A stretch of 64,000 nt of DNA, from assembly GCF_900177725.1 (NCBI RefSeq), contig NZ_FXAT01000010.1, positions 62,001-126,000 on the forward strand, written 5' to 3'. This document shows, one piece after another, positions 16,065 to 24,738 of the stretch. Under the pieces are notes generated by a model. It was not told the DNA's origin and ran no database searches. It saw only the letters and a program-made list of their open reading frames with translations. Position numbers and translations under genes: made by a program. This DNA is from Paraburkholderia susongensis (GTDB lineage Bacteria > Pseudomonadota > Gammaproteobacteria > Burkholderiales > Burkholderiaceae). Every line of letters starts with the position of its first letter. Within the stretch, counting starts at the first letter, position 1.

Positions 16065-16643
16065 TTGAAGAAATCCTTCCTGCTCGCCGCGGGCGCGCTC
16101 GCCGCTGCGCTGTCGTTCAACGCGATGGCCGCTGATACCTACATGCTCGATCCGACCCACACGTCCCCGAGCTTCGAGACCGACCACTTCGGCGGCCTGT
16201 CGATCTGGCGCGGCAAGTTCAAGAAGAGCAGCGGCACCGTGGTGCTCGATCGCGCGGCAAAAACCGGTACGGTCGACGTGACGATCGACCTGAACTCCGT
16301 CGATATCGGCAACGACAAGCTCGATGCCGAACTCGTGACCGACAAGTTCTTCGACACCGCGAAATTCCCGACCGCGACCTACAAGGGCACGCAGATCCGC
16401 TTCGAAGGCGACAAGCCGGTCGAGGTGATCGGCACGCTGACGATGCACGGCATCACGAAGCCGGTCAATCTGAAGATCGAATCGTTCAAGTGCATGCAGC
16501 ACCCGATGCTCAAGCGCGAAGTGTGCGGCACGGAATCGACCGCGACGTTCAACCGCGACGACTTCGGCATCGACTACGGCAAGGCATATGGCTTCAACAT
16601 GAAGACCACGCTGCATATTCAGGCTGAAGGTATCAAGCAGTAA
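16065..16643 (+). CDS. Periplasmic YceI-family protein (second copy)
   Basis: This 192-residue secreted lipocalin-like protein has signal peptide MKKSFLLAAGALAAALSFNAMAA and a mature start at DTYMLDPTHTSPSFETDHFGG, the canonical YceI opening. Further motifs are TVDVTIDLNSVDIGNDKLDAEL and IGTLTMHGITKPVNLKI. The start is a TTG at 16065; GGAG 6 nt upstream and the immediate signal peptide fix this choice. It is a diverged paralogue of the preceding gene. A stem-loop follows at 16657-16689. Confidence 0.9.
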   Translation: MKKSFLLAAGALAAALSFNAMAADTYMLDPTHTSPSFETDHFGGLSIWRGKFKKSSGTVVLDRAAKTGTVDVTIDLNSVDIGNDKLDAELVTDKFFDTAKFPTATYKGTQIRFEGDKPVEVIGTLTMHGITKPVNLKIESFKCMQHPMLKREVCGTESTATFNRDDFGIDYGKAYGFNMKTTLHIQAEGIKQ

Positions 16644-16656
16644 GCTGCCGCATGAC

Positions 16657-16689
16657 ACGGTTGCGGCGCCCGGTGCGCACCGCAACCGT
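16657..16689 (+). terminator. Stem-loop after the second yceI gene
   Basis: ACGGTTGCGG (16657-16666) pairs perfectly with CCGCAACCGT (16680-16689) around a 13-nt loop, 14 nt after the yceI stop codon. The following CTTCTATCGGTTCT is only weakly T-rich, so this is a plausible but not ideal intrinsic terminator. Confidence 0.6.
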
Positions 16690-16778
16690 CTTCTATCGGT
16701 TCTGTCGCGTCACGAAAGAGAGGATGAGAGGATAAGAAAGCGTCCCGCGATGAACAGGACTGCTTGAGCCGTTAGAGT

Positions 16779-17975
16779 TCAGTCGCCACGCTCATTGATC
16801 GCACCGAGGCCGTGCGCGAGATCATCGATAAGGTCCCGCGGATCTTCGAGGCCCACGTGCAGACGCACGATCGGCCCGGCGCCGCGCCAGTCTTCGCGAG
16901 TCCTGGCGCTTGCCACGTTCACGACCGTCGCAAGACTTTCGAAGCCGCCCCATGACGCCCCGATGCCGAACAGCGACAACCCGTCGACGAAGCGTGCGGC
17001 CGCCTCGGGCGATACGTCTTCCAGTTCGAACGAGATCAGTCCGTTCGTACCGGCGCAGTCGCGCTGCCATAGGGCGTGACCCGGATGCTCCGGCAGCGCG
17101 GGACAAAAGACGCGCGCGACGGCAGGTTGCGCCGCGAGCCAGTGCGCCACCTCGAGCGCATGCTTTTCGTGCAGCGCGAGCCGCGCGCCCAGCGTACGCG
17201 TGCCGCGCAGCACGAGGTATGCATCGTCGGGGCTGACCGCGACACCCTGCGCGTCGCTCATCGTCGCGAGAGGCTGCCAGGCGGTCTCGGTCGTCGTGAC
17301 GGTGCCCATCATCACATCCGAATGACCGCTCAGGTATTTGGTCGCGGCCATAATGGAAATGTCGGCACCCAGCTTCAGCGGCTGATACTGCACGCCCGAC
17401 CCCCACGTATTGTCCGCGGCCAGCAGCGCGCCGTGGCTGTGCGCCAGCTCGGCGAGCGCGGGCAGATCGCAGAGCTCATAGAGCAGCGACCCAGGGCATT
17501 CGACATACACCAGCCGGGTGCGCGCCGTCATGCAACTCGCCGCATCCGAACCATCCGCGCGAAAATACGTGACGTGCACGCCCCACGGCTCGAGGAATGT
17601 ATCGACGAAATGGCGCAGCGGCTGATAAACGCAGTCGGAAATCAGCGCATGGTCGCCGGGGCGCAGGTAGGCGAGAAACACCATCGTCATCGCGGCGAGG
17701 CCGGTGGGGAAAAGTCGCGTGCGATAGCCGCCTTCGAGCCCCGACACGACATCTTCCAGCGCGAAGCCGGTCGGATTGCCGCGCGCGCCATACGTGAACA
17801 AGCGCTCGCTGCTGCGTCGGCGGCGCGCGTCGTTGAGGTCGGCCATGCTCTCGAACAGCGCCGTCGAGGCGCGTACGACTGGCGGGTTGACCGCGCGGCC
17901 ACCGTTGACGACCGTGGACGTACCGCCTTTCACAAGGCGGGTGGCAAGGCGCGGGGAGTGCGAATCGCGGGGCAT
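16779..17975 (-). CDS. metC: Cystathionine beta-lyase (MetC-type Cys/Met metabolism PLP enzyme)
   Basis: This 398-residue PLP enzyme belongs to the Cys/Met metabolism family. It has ADNTWGSGVQYQPLKLGADISIMAATKYLSGHSDVMMGTV, where K of TKYLSGHSD is the PLP lysine, and PTGLAAMTMVFLAYLRPGDH in the cofactor-binding region. It resembles bacterial MetC (cystathionine or cystine to pyruvate, ammonia and a thiol or persulfide). The ATG at 17975 is chosen; a GTG at 18050 would run through a strong hairpin. It lies downstream of a rhodanese gene, a cysteine-dioxygenase-like gene and an amino-acid ABC transporter, so cysteine or cystine desulfhydration is a plausible role. Confidence 0.87.
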   Translation of the reverse strand: MPRDSHSPRLATRLVKGGTSTVVNGGRAVNPPVVRASTALFESMADLNDARRRRSSERLFTYGARGNPTGFALEDVVSGLEGGYRTRLFPTGLAAMTMVFLAYLRPGDHALISDCVYQPLRHFVDTFLEPWGVHVTYFRADGSDAASCMTARTRLVYVECPGSLLYELCDLPALAELAHSHGALLAADNTWGSGVQYQPLKLGADISIMAATKYLSGHSDVMMGTVTTTETAWQPLATMSDAQGVAVSPDDAYLVLRGTRTLGARLALHEKHALEVAHWLAAQPAVARVFCPALPEHPGHALWQRDCAGTNGLISFELEDVSPEAAARFVDGLSLFGIGASWGGFESLATVVNVASARTREDWRGAGPIVRLHVGLEDPRDLIDDLAHGLGAINERGD

Positions 17976-18025
17976 GAGGTTGTGTGCCTGGAAGCGGGTG
18001 CCGGGTGTCGGCGGGTTCTTGTTTG

Positions 18026-18056
18026 CCTCGTGTGCGGGCGCCGCCCGCACACGAGG
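18026..18056 (-). terminator. 15-bp perfect hairpin between rhodanese and metC genes
   Basis: CCTCGTGTGCGGGCG (18026-18040) and CGCCCGCACACGAGG (18042-18056) form a 15-bp GC-rich stem with a one-base centre. It begins 3 nt after the rhodanese stop codon and lies 50 nt before the metC ATG on the same strand. There is no T-tract. It may be a terminator, attenuator or mRNA-stabilising element that separates metC expression from the upstream genes. Confidence 0.75.
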
Positions 18057-18059
18057 GGT

Positions 18060-19676
18060 TCACTTCGCTGCTGCTGCGGCGGCGGCGCCCAGACGAAAAG
18101 TGTTGCGTTCGTCGGCGTCGAGCTGGGCGAGCAGGCCGGTTTCCCACGCGAGATACTGGCGCGCCGCCGCCTTATTGCCGTCGTGACGATCATGCACGAA
18201 GAACAGGTAGTCGATACAGGCCTCGTCGGGCGGCATGCCGGGCGTGCTGCTCACGGCTTGTCCGATCGACGTCCACGCGCTGAAGCCTCCCGCGAGCAGC
18301 ATGAAGCGGCGCGCGTCGTGAGGCCGGTGTCGCCGCCAGTCCGCGACGAACAGCTCGGCCACGCCGCGCTCGTCCGCGACGAGCACGATGTCCCGGCCCG
18401 CCGGCGGATCGGGCAGATCACGCAAACGCGGGCGGATCGCCCACTGCGACCCCGGTACATGCGCCTTGCGGTAACTCTGGCTGGGGCGCAGGTCGATCAC
18501 TTGCAGATGTCCCTGCGCCAGTGCGTCGGCAAGCGCTGGCGCGTCGATTTCCATGAGCGTCGTCCCCACCGCCGCAGGCGGCGCTGGCAGCGATACCCCG
18601 CTTGCGAATGCGTTGGGCAGCACGTACGCGTCATGCCCTAGCTGCCGCAGCCAGCTCGCGACGATCGGCGCGCGCACGCCTTCGCTGTCGAACAGCACGA
18701 TGCGCGCATGACGCACGCCGATGTACTGATCCGTGGCCTGTATCAGCTGTCCGCCCGGCGTGTGCTGCGCACCCGGCAACGACCCGGCGGCGAATTCCTC
18801 GGGCGTGCGCACATCGCACAGATACAGCGTGCGCGTCGTATCGGCGGCCCACTGCGCGAACGTGGCGGCTTCGACTTCGGGCACCGCGAAGCGTTCGGCC
18901 AACCTCCGGCTAGCGGCGACCATGGGCTCGAGCGCGTCCTCTGCCACCGCGTCCGGATAGCAGCGCTTGCTGTCGTGCTCGAGCGGCAGGTCTTCGAGAA
19001 ACCAGCCTTGCGTACCGTTGGCGAGCGCCATCACCGGGTTGGCGATACCGAGGTTGATCAGCGTCTGCGCACCGATGATGCTGCGCGTGCGGCCCGCACA
19101 GTTGATGACGATCGGTGTGTTTGCGTCGGGCACGAGCTCGCGAATGCGATAACCGAGCTCGCCGTTGGGGCAGCAGATCGACGATGGGATCGTCATCTTG
19201 TGGTATTCACCGAGCGTGCGGCCGTCGAGGATCACGACCGGCTCGCCGCGCTCGCGCTTCGCGGCGAGTTCGAGCGCGGTGATGTGCGGCGTGTGATACG
19301 CATGTTCGACCAGTTCGCCGAACGTCTTCGACGGCACGTTGACGCCCGCGAACAGCGTATGGCCGGAGCGCCGCCAACCCTCGGCGCCGTCCTTCAACAC
19401 GTGCAGGTCCGTATAGCCGAGTTCGGCGAGGCGCGCGGCCGCATCGAGCGCAATGGTCGCATCGGTGTCGTAGAGCACGATGCGCGCGGCGCGGCGCGGC
19501 ACGAGCCGGCCGATTTCGAGTTCGAGCCGGCTATAAGGAAGCGGCACACCGTGGAAGAGATGCGCTTCGCCGTACTGGCCGTGCTCGCGCACGTCGAGAA
19601 GCGCGATCTCGGTGCCGTCACGCAGCCAGCCTTTGAGCGTGGAGGAGTCGATGAGCGAAGGAAGCAATGAGGTCAT
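18060..19676 (-). CDS. Four-domain rhodanese-related sulfurtransferase
   Basis: This 538-residue protein is built of four rhodanese domains at about residues 8-108, 130-235, 265-365 and 380-475. Only the second has the catalytic cysteine loop, INCAGRTRS with C193. The equivalent positions read LYDTDAT (first), LFDSEGV (third) and VADERGV (fourth). The protein probably moves sulfane sulfur from persulfides or thiosulfate to a thiol acceptor, with the other domains structural. It lies between a cysteine-dioxygenase-like gene and metC on the same strand, which points to handling of sulfur released during cysteine breakdown. The cytoplasmic location is inferred from the lack of a signal peptide. 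Confidence 0.88.
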   Translation of the reverse strand: MTSLLPSLIDSSTLKGWLRDGTEIALLDVREHGQYGEAHLFHGVPLPYSRLELEIGRLVPRRAARIVLYDTDATIALDAAARLAELGYTDLHVLKDGAEGWRRSGHTLFAGVNVPSKTFGELVEHAYHTPHITALELAAKRERGEPVVILDGRTLGEYHKMTIPSSICCPNGELGYRIRELVPDANTPIVINCAGRTRSIIGAQTLINLGIANPVMALANGTQGWFLEDLPLEHDSKRCYPDAVAEDALEPMVAASRRLAERFAVPEVEAATFAQWAADTTRTLYLCDVRTPEEFAAGSLPGAQHTPGGQLIQATDQYIGVRHARIVLFDSEGVRAPIVASWLRQLGHDAYVLPNAFASGVSLPAPPAAVGTTLMEIDAPALADALAQGHLQVIDLRPSQSYRKAHVPGSQWAIRPRLRDLPDPPAGRDIVLVADERGVAELFVADWRRHRPHDARRFMLLAGGFSAWTSIGQAVSSTPGMPPDEACIDYLFFVHDRHDGNKAAARQYLAWETGLLAQLDADERNTFRLGAAAAAAAK

Positions 19677-19821
19677 GTCGTAGCGTTGCCGTTACGTAGG
19701 GTTGAACGGACCCACACCGCTTGCGGGAGCAATGCGGCGCCCCGGTCCTGCGCGGCAGGCGCGGACCTGTACGAGACATGGCGCCGCGAAGGCGCCGTGC
19801 AGGGTTCGGAGAAGTGGAGCG

Positions 19822-20418
19822 TTAGCGGCGCGTCTTCACGCCGATGCCCATCACCTGATACGTGCCGTTTTGCACGTCGAACGTGATGCGCTCGGTCAGC
19901 GTCTCGAGCGCGCGCCCGTACATGTGCAGATGGCGGATCGGCGTTTCGCCCTTGATCTCGACGGCGTGAATGTCGTCCGAGGCGAGCGCGATGCCGTGAC
20001 CGGGTTCGACCACGACGGTCTGCGTAACCTCGACCGAGCCCACACCGGGCGTCCGGCCGTCGTCGGTGCGGCGATAGAGGTAGTTGTGTTCGACGCCGTC
20101 GACCGCCGCGATGCAGGCCCACGTCGTATGGTTGTGCGGCGTGATCTTTTTGCCGGGGCGCATGACGTTCAGATACAGCGCGTAGGTCTGGTCGGCATCC
20201 TCGTGAATCAGGTAGCGCGCCTGCAGCTCGCCGTCGGCGGGCGGCGGAAAATCGGCTTCCTGCCAAAGTTCACGGCGCGCGGCGAGCGATTTGACCTGCT
20301 CGAGCACGGCGGCTAGCGCCGGGCGGGTCTCGCCCGCGGGCGCGATCTCGGTCTTCATTGCGGCAATCGCTTCGGCCACGGCGGCTTCACGTTGTGCGGA
20401 CAGGGATGGCGTGGACAT
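19822..20418 (-). CDS. Cysteine dioxygenase-family (cupin) enzyme
   Basis: This 198-residue protein is an iron-dependent thiol dioxygenase of the cysteine dioxygenase cupin family. The 3-His site is visible: H95 and H97 in TPHNHTTW and H151 in SDDIHAVEI. R68 in QARYLIHE sits where eukaryotic-type enzymes have the substrate carboxylate-binding Arg; 3-mercaptopropionate dioxygenases have Gln there, so cysteine is the more likely substrate. The product would be cysteine sulfinate. It is in line with an amino-acid ABC transporter, a rhodanese and a cystathionine beta-lyase-like gene. Confidence 0.85.
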   Translation of the reverse strand: MSTPSLSAQREAAVAEAIAAMKTEIAPAGETRPALAAVLEQVKSLAARRELWQEADFPPPADGELQARYLIHEDADQTYALYLNVMRPGKKITPHNHTTWACIAAVDGVEHNYLYRRTDDGRTPGVGSVEVTQTVVVEPGHGIALASDDIHAVEIKGETPIRHLHMYGRALETLTERITFDVQNGTYQVMGIGVKTRR

Positions 20419-20486
20419 GATGAACGGGTCTCCGGTTCGAAATCGTGGGGGAATGATGTAGATGCGATGCGCGCCTCGCGCGCGAA

Positions 20487-21254
20487 TCAGGCAGCGCCTT
20501 GCGAGACGAGCTCGCGCGGCAACGGGCGATGCACGTCATGCAGAAAGCGTTGCGCCCGCTCGTGCTCAGGATGACTGAAGAACCGGGCGGGCGGCGCGTC
20601 TTCGAGCAACTGGCCCTGGTCCATGAACCAGACGCGGCTCGACACCTCGCGCGCGAAGCCCATTTCGTGAGTGACGATCATCATCGTCAGGCCTTCGCCG
20701 GCGAGGCTTCGCATCACCTGCAGTACCTCCTGCACCATTTCCGGGTCGAGGGCGCTCGTGGGCTCGTCGAACAGCATCAATGGCGGCTTCATCGCGAGCG
20801 CGCGCGCAATCGCCACGCGCTGCTGCTGGCCGCCCGACAGATTCGCGGGCATGGCGTCGATCTTGTGCGCGAGCCCGACCTTGGCCAGCAGTGTTTCGGC
20901 CTGTGCCACGGCTTCGTCGCGAGACATGCCGAGCACCTTCGTCGGGCCGAGAATCAGGTTTTGCCGGACCGACAGGTTCTGGAACAGGTTGAAGCTCTGG
21001 AACACGAAGCCGATGCGCGCGCGCAGCTGGTTGAGCTTGATGTCGTGCGCATGGATGTCGCGGCCCTCGAACAGGATACGCCCCTGCCCGATGGCTTCGA
21101 GCCGCGTGACGGTGCGTATCAGAGTCGACTTGCCGGAGCCGGACGGCCCGCATACGACGACGACTTCGCCACGTTCGATCACGGCGTCGATTCCCTTGAG
21201 CACATGGTGCTGACCGTAGTGCTTGTGCACATTCTCAAAGGCGAGCATGGTCAT
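20487..21254 (-). CDS. Polar amino acid ABC transporter ATP-binding protein
   Basis: This is a 255-residue GlnQ/TcyC-type ATPase. Motifs in order are Walker A GPSGSGKST, Q-loop FVFQSFNLFQNLSVRQNLILGP, signature LSGGQQQRVAIARAL, Walker B LMLFDEPTSALDPE and switch IVTHEMGFA. It energises uptake through the two permeases encoded just upstream. The genetic setting with cysteine-degrading enzymes suggests that cystine or cysteine is the cargo. An in-frame ATG two codons downstream is an alternative start. Confidence 0.93.
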   Translation of the reverse strand: MTMLAFENVHKHYGQHHVLKGIDAVIERGEVVVVCGPSGSGKSTLIRTVTRLEAIGQGRILFEGRDIHAHDIKLNQLRARIGFVFQSFNLFQNLSVRQNLILGPTKVLGMSRDEAVAQAETLLAKVGLAHKIDAMPANLSGGQQQRVAIARALAMKPPLMLFDEPTSALDPEMVQEVLQVMRSLAGEGLTMMIVTHEMGFAREVSSRVWFMDQGQLLEDAPPARFFSHPEHERAQRFLHDVHRPLPRELVSQGAA

Positions 21255-21275
21255 GGTCGCGTTGCTCCTGCGAAA

Positions 21276-21968
21276 TTAGGCGAGGCCCGCGCGCTGGCGG
21301 GCGATGCGGTGCTCCAGCCGCCCCGCGAAGCGCGAGATGGCGAAGCACAGAACGAAGTAGAAGGCCGCGAGTACGAGGAAGGTCTGCAGCGGGCTCGTCA
21401 GCGTGATCGTGTTGACCTGCGCCGCCGAATACGTGAGCTCGGGCACGCCGATCACGTAGGCAAGCGAGGTGGCCTTGATGATCGACACGAACTGGTTGAC
21501 GATCGACGGCAGCATATTGGCGAGCGCTTGAGGCAGTTGCACGTAGCGCATGCTCTGCAGCCAGGAGAGGCCATTCGAGCGCGCGGCTTCCATCTGGCCG
21601 CGCGGCAGTCCTTCGAGCCCGGCGCGCACGATCTGCGCGAGGAACGCGCTTTCATAGACGATGATCGCGCACACGGCCGTCGTGAGCGCCGACACTTCCG
21701 CGCCGATCAGCAGCGGTATCGCGAAATAGGCCCAGAAAATCAGCATCAGCAGCGGAATGCCGCGGATCAGACGCGTCCAGACCGTCGCGGCGCGCCGCAA
21801 CCCGCGCAACGGCGAGACGAGGGCGAGACCGATCGCGACCGCAATCGGGAACGACACCACGAGTCCCAGCGCCGAGATGACGAGCGTGATCGCCACGCCG
21901 CCGAGCGGCCCGTGCGGCCAGTTGCCGACGAGAAAAAGCGCGAGATAGTTGTGCAGGATGTCGAACAT
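21276..21968 (-). CDS. Polar amino acid ABC transporter permease (second)
   Basis: This 230-residue His/Glu/Gln/Arg-type permease has about five membrane helices and the EAA loop EGLPRGQMEAARSNGLSWLQSMRYVQLPQALANMLPSIVNQF. It starts 3 nt after the other permease gene and 21 nt before the ATPase gene, in one operon. It forms the heteromeric channel with the protein encoded at 21972-22664. Confidence 0.92.
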   Translation of the reverse strand: MFDILHNYLALFLVGNWPHGPLGGVAITLVISALGLVVSFPIAVAIGLALVSPLRGLRRAATVWTRLIRGIPLLMLIFWAYFAIPLLIGAEVSALTTAVCAIIVYESAFLAQIVRAGLEGLPRGQMEAARSNGLSWLQSMRYVQLPQALANMLPSIVNQFVSIIKATSLAYVIGVPELTYSAAQVNTITLTSPLQTFLVLAAFYFVLCFAISRFAGRLEHRIARQRAGLA

Positions 21969-21971
21969 GGC

Positions 21972-22664
21972 TCAAACCCCGAGCGCGGTCGTGCGGCGCT
22001 TCGCGAAGTGATCCGACAGCGCCATGAGCGTGAGCGTGCCGATCAGATAGAGGACGGTCGCGACGAGAAATATGTCGAAGGTGCGAAACGTCAGGTTGTC
22101 GATCTGGCGCGTGTTGTACAGCAGTTCGTGCACGCCGATCGCCATGGCGAGCGAGCTGTCCTTGAAGAGGCGCAGCGCCTGGTTCAGCAGCCCCGGCAGC
22201 GCCACCCGCATGCCTTGCGGCAGGACCACGTAGCGGAAGGCCTGCAGGTACGTGAGACCGATCGAGCATGCCGCTTCGTGCTGGGTGTATGGAATCGTGC
22301 GCAGGCCGGAGCGCAGGTCTTCCGACATGAAAGCGCCGTAGTTGAGCGCCAGCGCTATCGTGGCGAAGAAAAACTCCGTGTTCCCGGCGTTGACCCAGTG
22401 AAAGAGCGGCGCGGGCAGCAGTTGCGGCACGCCGAAATACCACACGAGGAGCTGCACGAGCATCGGCACGTTACGGTGATATTCGACGAAGGCAATCACG
22501 AAGGCCTTGCACGCCTTGACCGGCATCGCTCGCAGCGTGGCGAGCGCGACGGCCACGACGATTGCAAACAGGCCCGATACGACGAAAAGCTGCAGCGTGG
22601 TGAGCACGCCGTGGTACAGCAGGGGCAAATAGCCGTCATCGAGCAGAAAAGAGAAGTCGAACAT
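21972..22664 (-). CDS. Polar amino acid ABC transporter permease (first)
   Basis: This 230-residue membrane protein is of the same family as its neighbour. The EAA loop is RSGLRTIPYTQHEAACSIGLTYLQAFRYVVLPQGMRVALPGLLNQ. The N-terminus reads MFDFSFLLDDGYLPLLYHGVLTTLQLFVVSGLF. The gene lies 99 nt downstream of the solute-binding protein gene and directly upstream of the second permease. Confidence 0.92.
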   Translation of the reverse strand: MFDFSFLLDDGYLPLLYHGVLTTLQLFVVSGLFAIVVAVALATLRAMPVKACKAFVIAFVEYHRNVPMLVQLLVWYFGVPQLLPAPLFHWVNAGNTEFFFATIALALNYGAFMSEDLRSGLRTIPYTQHEAACSIGLTYLQAFRYVVLPQGMRVALPGLLNQALRLFKDSSLAMAIGVHELLYNTRQIDNLTFRTFDIFLVATVLYLIGTLTLMALSDHFAKRRTTALGV

Positions 22665-22763
22665 GCTGGGAAAGATCGTCAGAGGCGGTGAAGAGCATCA
22701 CCGGGGCGGCACGCATCACAATGCCGGCGCCGTCCCGGCGATTTCCGTGCGAAGCGCGTGCGC

Positions 22764-23591
22764 TTACTGCGTCCTGATGGGCTCGACCCTGTAGTCGCGC
22801 GTGAACTTGTACGGCGAATTTACACCGAGCCATTTGTCGAAGCTCTGCTGCAGCCCGTTCGACTTGTCATATTCGTGCAGGATCTTGTTGACGGCGCTCA
22901 TCAACGCCGGCTCGTTCTTGTTCATCACCACGCCCCAGCGCTCTTCGTATACCGGCGCGGCCAGCATCCGGTACTGGGGGCCGCCCTTCTTTTGCGCGGC
23001 TTCGTTTGCAAAGCGCGCGAGGATGTTCTGGCCGGCGACCAGTCCCTCCACCTTGCCCTGCTGGAGCGCAAGGAAGGCCGACGGAATATCGTGGAACGTC
23101 AACAGGTTCGAGTTCGGCAGACGCGTGACGGACACGGCCGCAGAACTCGAACCTTCCGACGCGGCGATCTTTTTGCCGCTGAGCTGGTCGAGGTTCTGGA
23201 TCGGGGAGTCAGCGCGCACGAGTACGCGGATGGGTGCCACATAGTACTGGTCGCTATAGTCGACCTGCGCGGCGCGGGCGGGCAACCAGGCCATGGCGGC
23301 GGCGAGCACGTCGACGCGATGAGTCTTCAGCTCGGGAATACGCGCATCGGTCGACAGTGTTCGATGCTCGAGCTTCACGCCAAGCCCTTGCGCAAGAGCA
23401 TGGCAGACGTCGACGTCGAAGCCGACGATCTGACGCGTGGCGGGATCCGGAAAGGCATACGGTTCGCTGGCATTCTGCGTGCCGCACACGAGCGTGCCGC
23501 GGGCCTTGATGTCGGCAAGCTCATCCGCATGCACGCTGCCGACGCCGGCGAGAATAGTGATTGCCAGGACGGCGAGTTTTCGTTGCCACAT
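22764..23591 (-). CDS. Polar amino acid ABC transporter periplasmic binding protein
   Basis: This 275-residue family-3 solute-binding protein has signal peptide MWQRKLAVLAITILAGVGSVHA. The mature part starts DELADIKARGTLVCGTQNASEPYAFPDPATRQIVGFDVDVCHALAQ, the typical opening of cystine/glutamate/arginine-type binders. The ATG at 23591 has GGAGGAGA about 9 nt upstream; the longer open frame lacks a signal peptide at its start. It is the first gene of the transport and cysteine-catabolism operon and diverges from a LysR gene. The ligand is inferred, not shown. Confidence 0.9.
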   Translation of the reverse strand: MWQRKLAVLAITILAGVGSVHADELADIKARGTLVCGTQNASEPYAFPDPATRQIVGFDVDVCHALAQGLGVKLEHRTLSTDARIPELKTHRVDVLAAAMAWLPARAAQVDYSDQYYVAPIRVLVRADSPIQNLDQLSGKKIAASEGSSSAAVSVTRLPNSNLLTFHDIPSAFLALQQGKVEGLVAGQNILARFANEAAQKKGGPQYRMLAAPVYEERWGVVMNKNEPALMSAVNKILHEYDKSNGLQQSFDKWLGVNSPYKFTRDYRVEPIRTQ

Positions 23592-23691
23592 AAAGCGGGG
23601 TCTCCTCCAGAAGGGAAGTCTCTGCGATGACAGGCGCCGCCCGTGCGCCAGCGCGCTCGCATGCTTCCGGTTACATAAATTCTGCTTGAGT

Positions 23692-23706
23692 GATAACAAG
23701 CTTATC
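23692..23706. promoter_or_regulatory. Candidate LysR-type box between lysR and the amino-acid ABC operon
   Basis: GATAA-CAAGC-TTATC is an inverted repeat within the 188-nt divergent intergenic region, 100 nt upstream of the binding protein ATG and 73 nt from the LysR ATG. LysR regulators bind short interrupted palindromes of this size (T-N11-A type). Confidence 0.5.
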
Positions 23707-23779
23707 GGTCAAAATCTTGAGTAACAATTTAATTTTTTGCTGATAAACATTAGCGCCACTGAACTATCGGACGCCGGGA

Positions 23780-24649
23780 ATGCGAAACCTCGATATCGAT
23801 CTGCTGCGCACGTTCGTCGCCATTGCCCAGCGCGAAACGTTCGCCTCGGCGGCCGAACAGGTCGGCCGTACCCAGTCCGCGATCACGCAGCAGATGCAGC
23901 GGCTCGAACAGGAAGTGGGCTGCGTGCTGTTCGAAAAGCGCGGCCGGCAGAAGACGATGACGACAGATGGCTCGCGGCTGCTCGCCTACGCGCACAAGAT
24001 CCTCGCGCTCAACGACCAGGCGGTGCAACTCGCGCATTCGCGAGGCGTGGGCGAGAAAGTTCGCATCGGGTCGCCGCACGACGTGGCGGATTCGATCCTG
24101 CCGAACATGCTGCGGCGTTTGTCGAAGCTCTCGACCGGGCTGCAGATGGAAATCAACGTTGGACGCAGCCCTTTCCTGATGGACGCATTGCGCGACGGCA
24201 AACTCGATCTCGTGATCTCGACGCGTTATAACGAAGCCTTTCCGGGCGTGAAGCTACGCACGTCGCCGATGGTATGGATCTGCGCTGAAGATTTCACGTT
24301 CAATCCGGGGGAGCCGGTGCCGCTCGTCATGGCCGACGAGCTGAGCCTCTTTCGCAAGCTCTCGATCGCCGAACTCGACGCGCACGGCATTCCCTGGTGC
24401 ACGAGCTTCATTTCCCGAACGCTGACGGGCATCAAGGCCGCCATCAGCGCGGGGCTGGGCGTGACAGCGCGGACCACGGAACTGCTCGATGCGAACATGC
24501 GCGTGCTGACCGAAGGCGACGGGTTACCGCGCCTGCCGGAGGTCGCGTTTTACCTGTACGTGCAGCCGACTTGCACGAGCCTCGTACTGCGGGAATTGTT
24601 CGAATCGACGGAGCGGATTGCGACGCGGTTCGGGCCTGCGTTCGTGTAG
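23780..24649 (+). CDS. LysR-family regulator of the cysteine/amino-acid operon
   Basis: This is a 289-residue LTTR. The N-terminal HTH reads NLDIDLLRTFVAIAQRETFASAAEQVGRTQSAITQQMQRLEQEVGCVLFEKRGRQKTMT, followed by a substrate-binding-like effector domain. It is transcribed away from the amino-acid ABC/dioxygenase/rhodanese genes and probably regulates them in response to a sulfur amino acid or derivative; this is inferred from position only. Confidence 0.9.
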   Translation: MRNLDIDLLRTFVAIAQRETFASAAEQVGRTQSAITQQMQRLEQEVGCVLFEKRGRQKTMTTDGSRLLAYAHKILALNDQAVQLAHSRGVGEKVRIGSPHDVADSILPNMLRRLSKLSTGLQMEINVGRSPFLMDALRDGKLDLVISTRYNEAFPGVKLRTSPMVWICAEDFTFNPGEPVPLVMADELSLFRKLSIAELDAHGIPWCTSFISRTLTGIKAAISAGLGVTARTTELLDANMRVLTEGDGLPRLPEVAFYLYVQPTCTSLVLRELFESTERIATRFGPAFV

Positions 24650-24738
24650 CCAGAACCCGGGCTAGCGCGTCATGATATGGCAAACCACCGCTGCCACACC
24701 CCCAACACCCCCACACCCCGTTACACCCTTTTCCCCTC

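Noticed and set aside
20499..22691. A 730-codon plus-strand frame opposite the amino-acid ABC genes
   Set aside because: The minus strand holds an ATPase and two permeases with intact motifs; the plus frame has no recognisable features.
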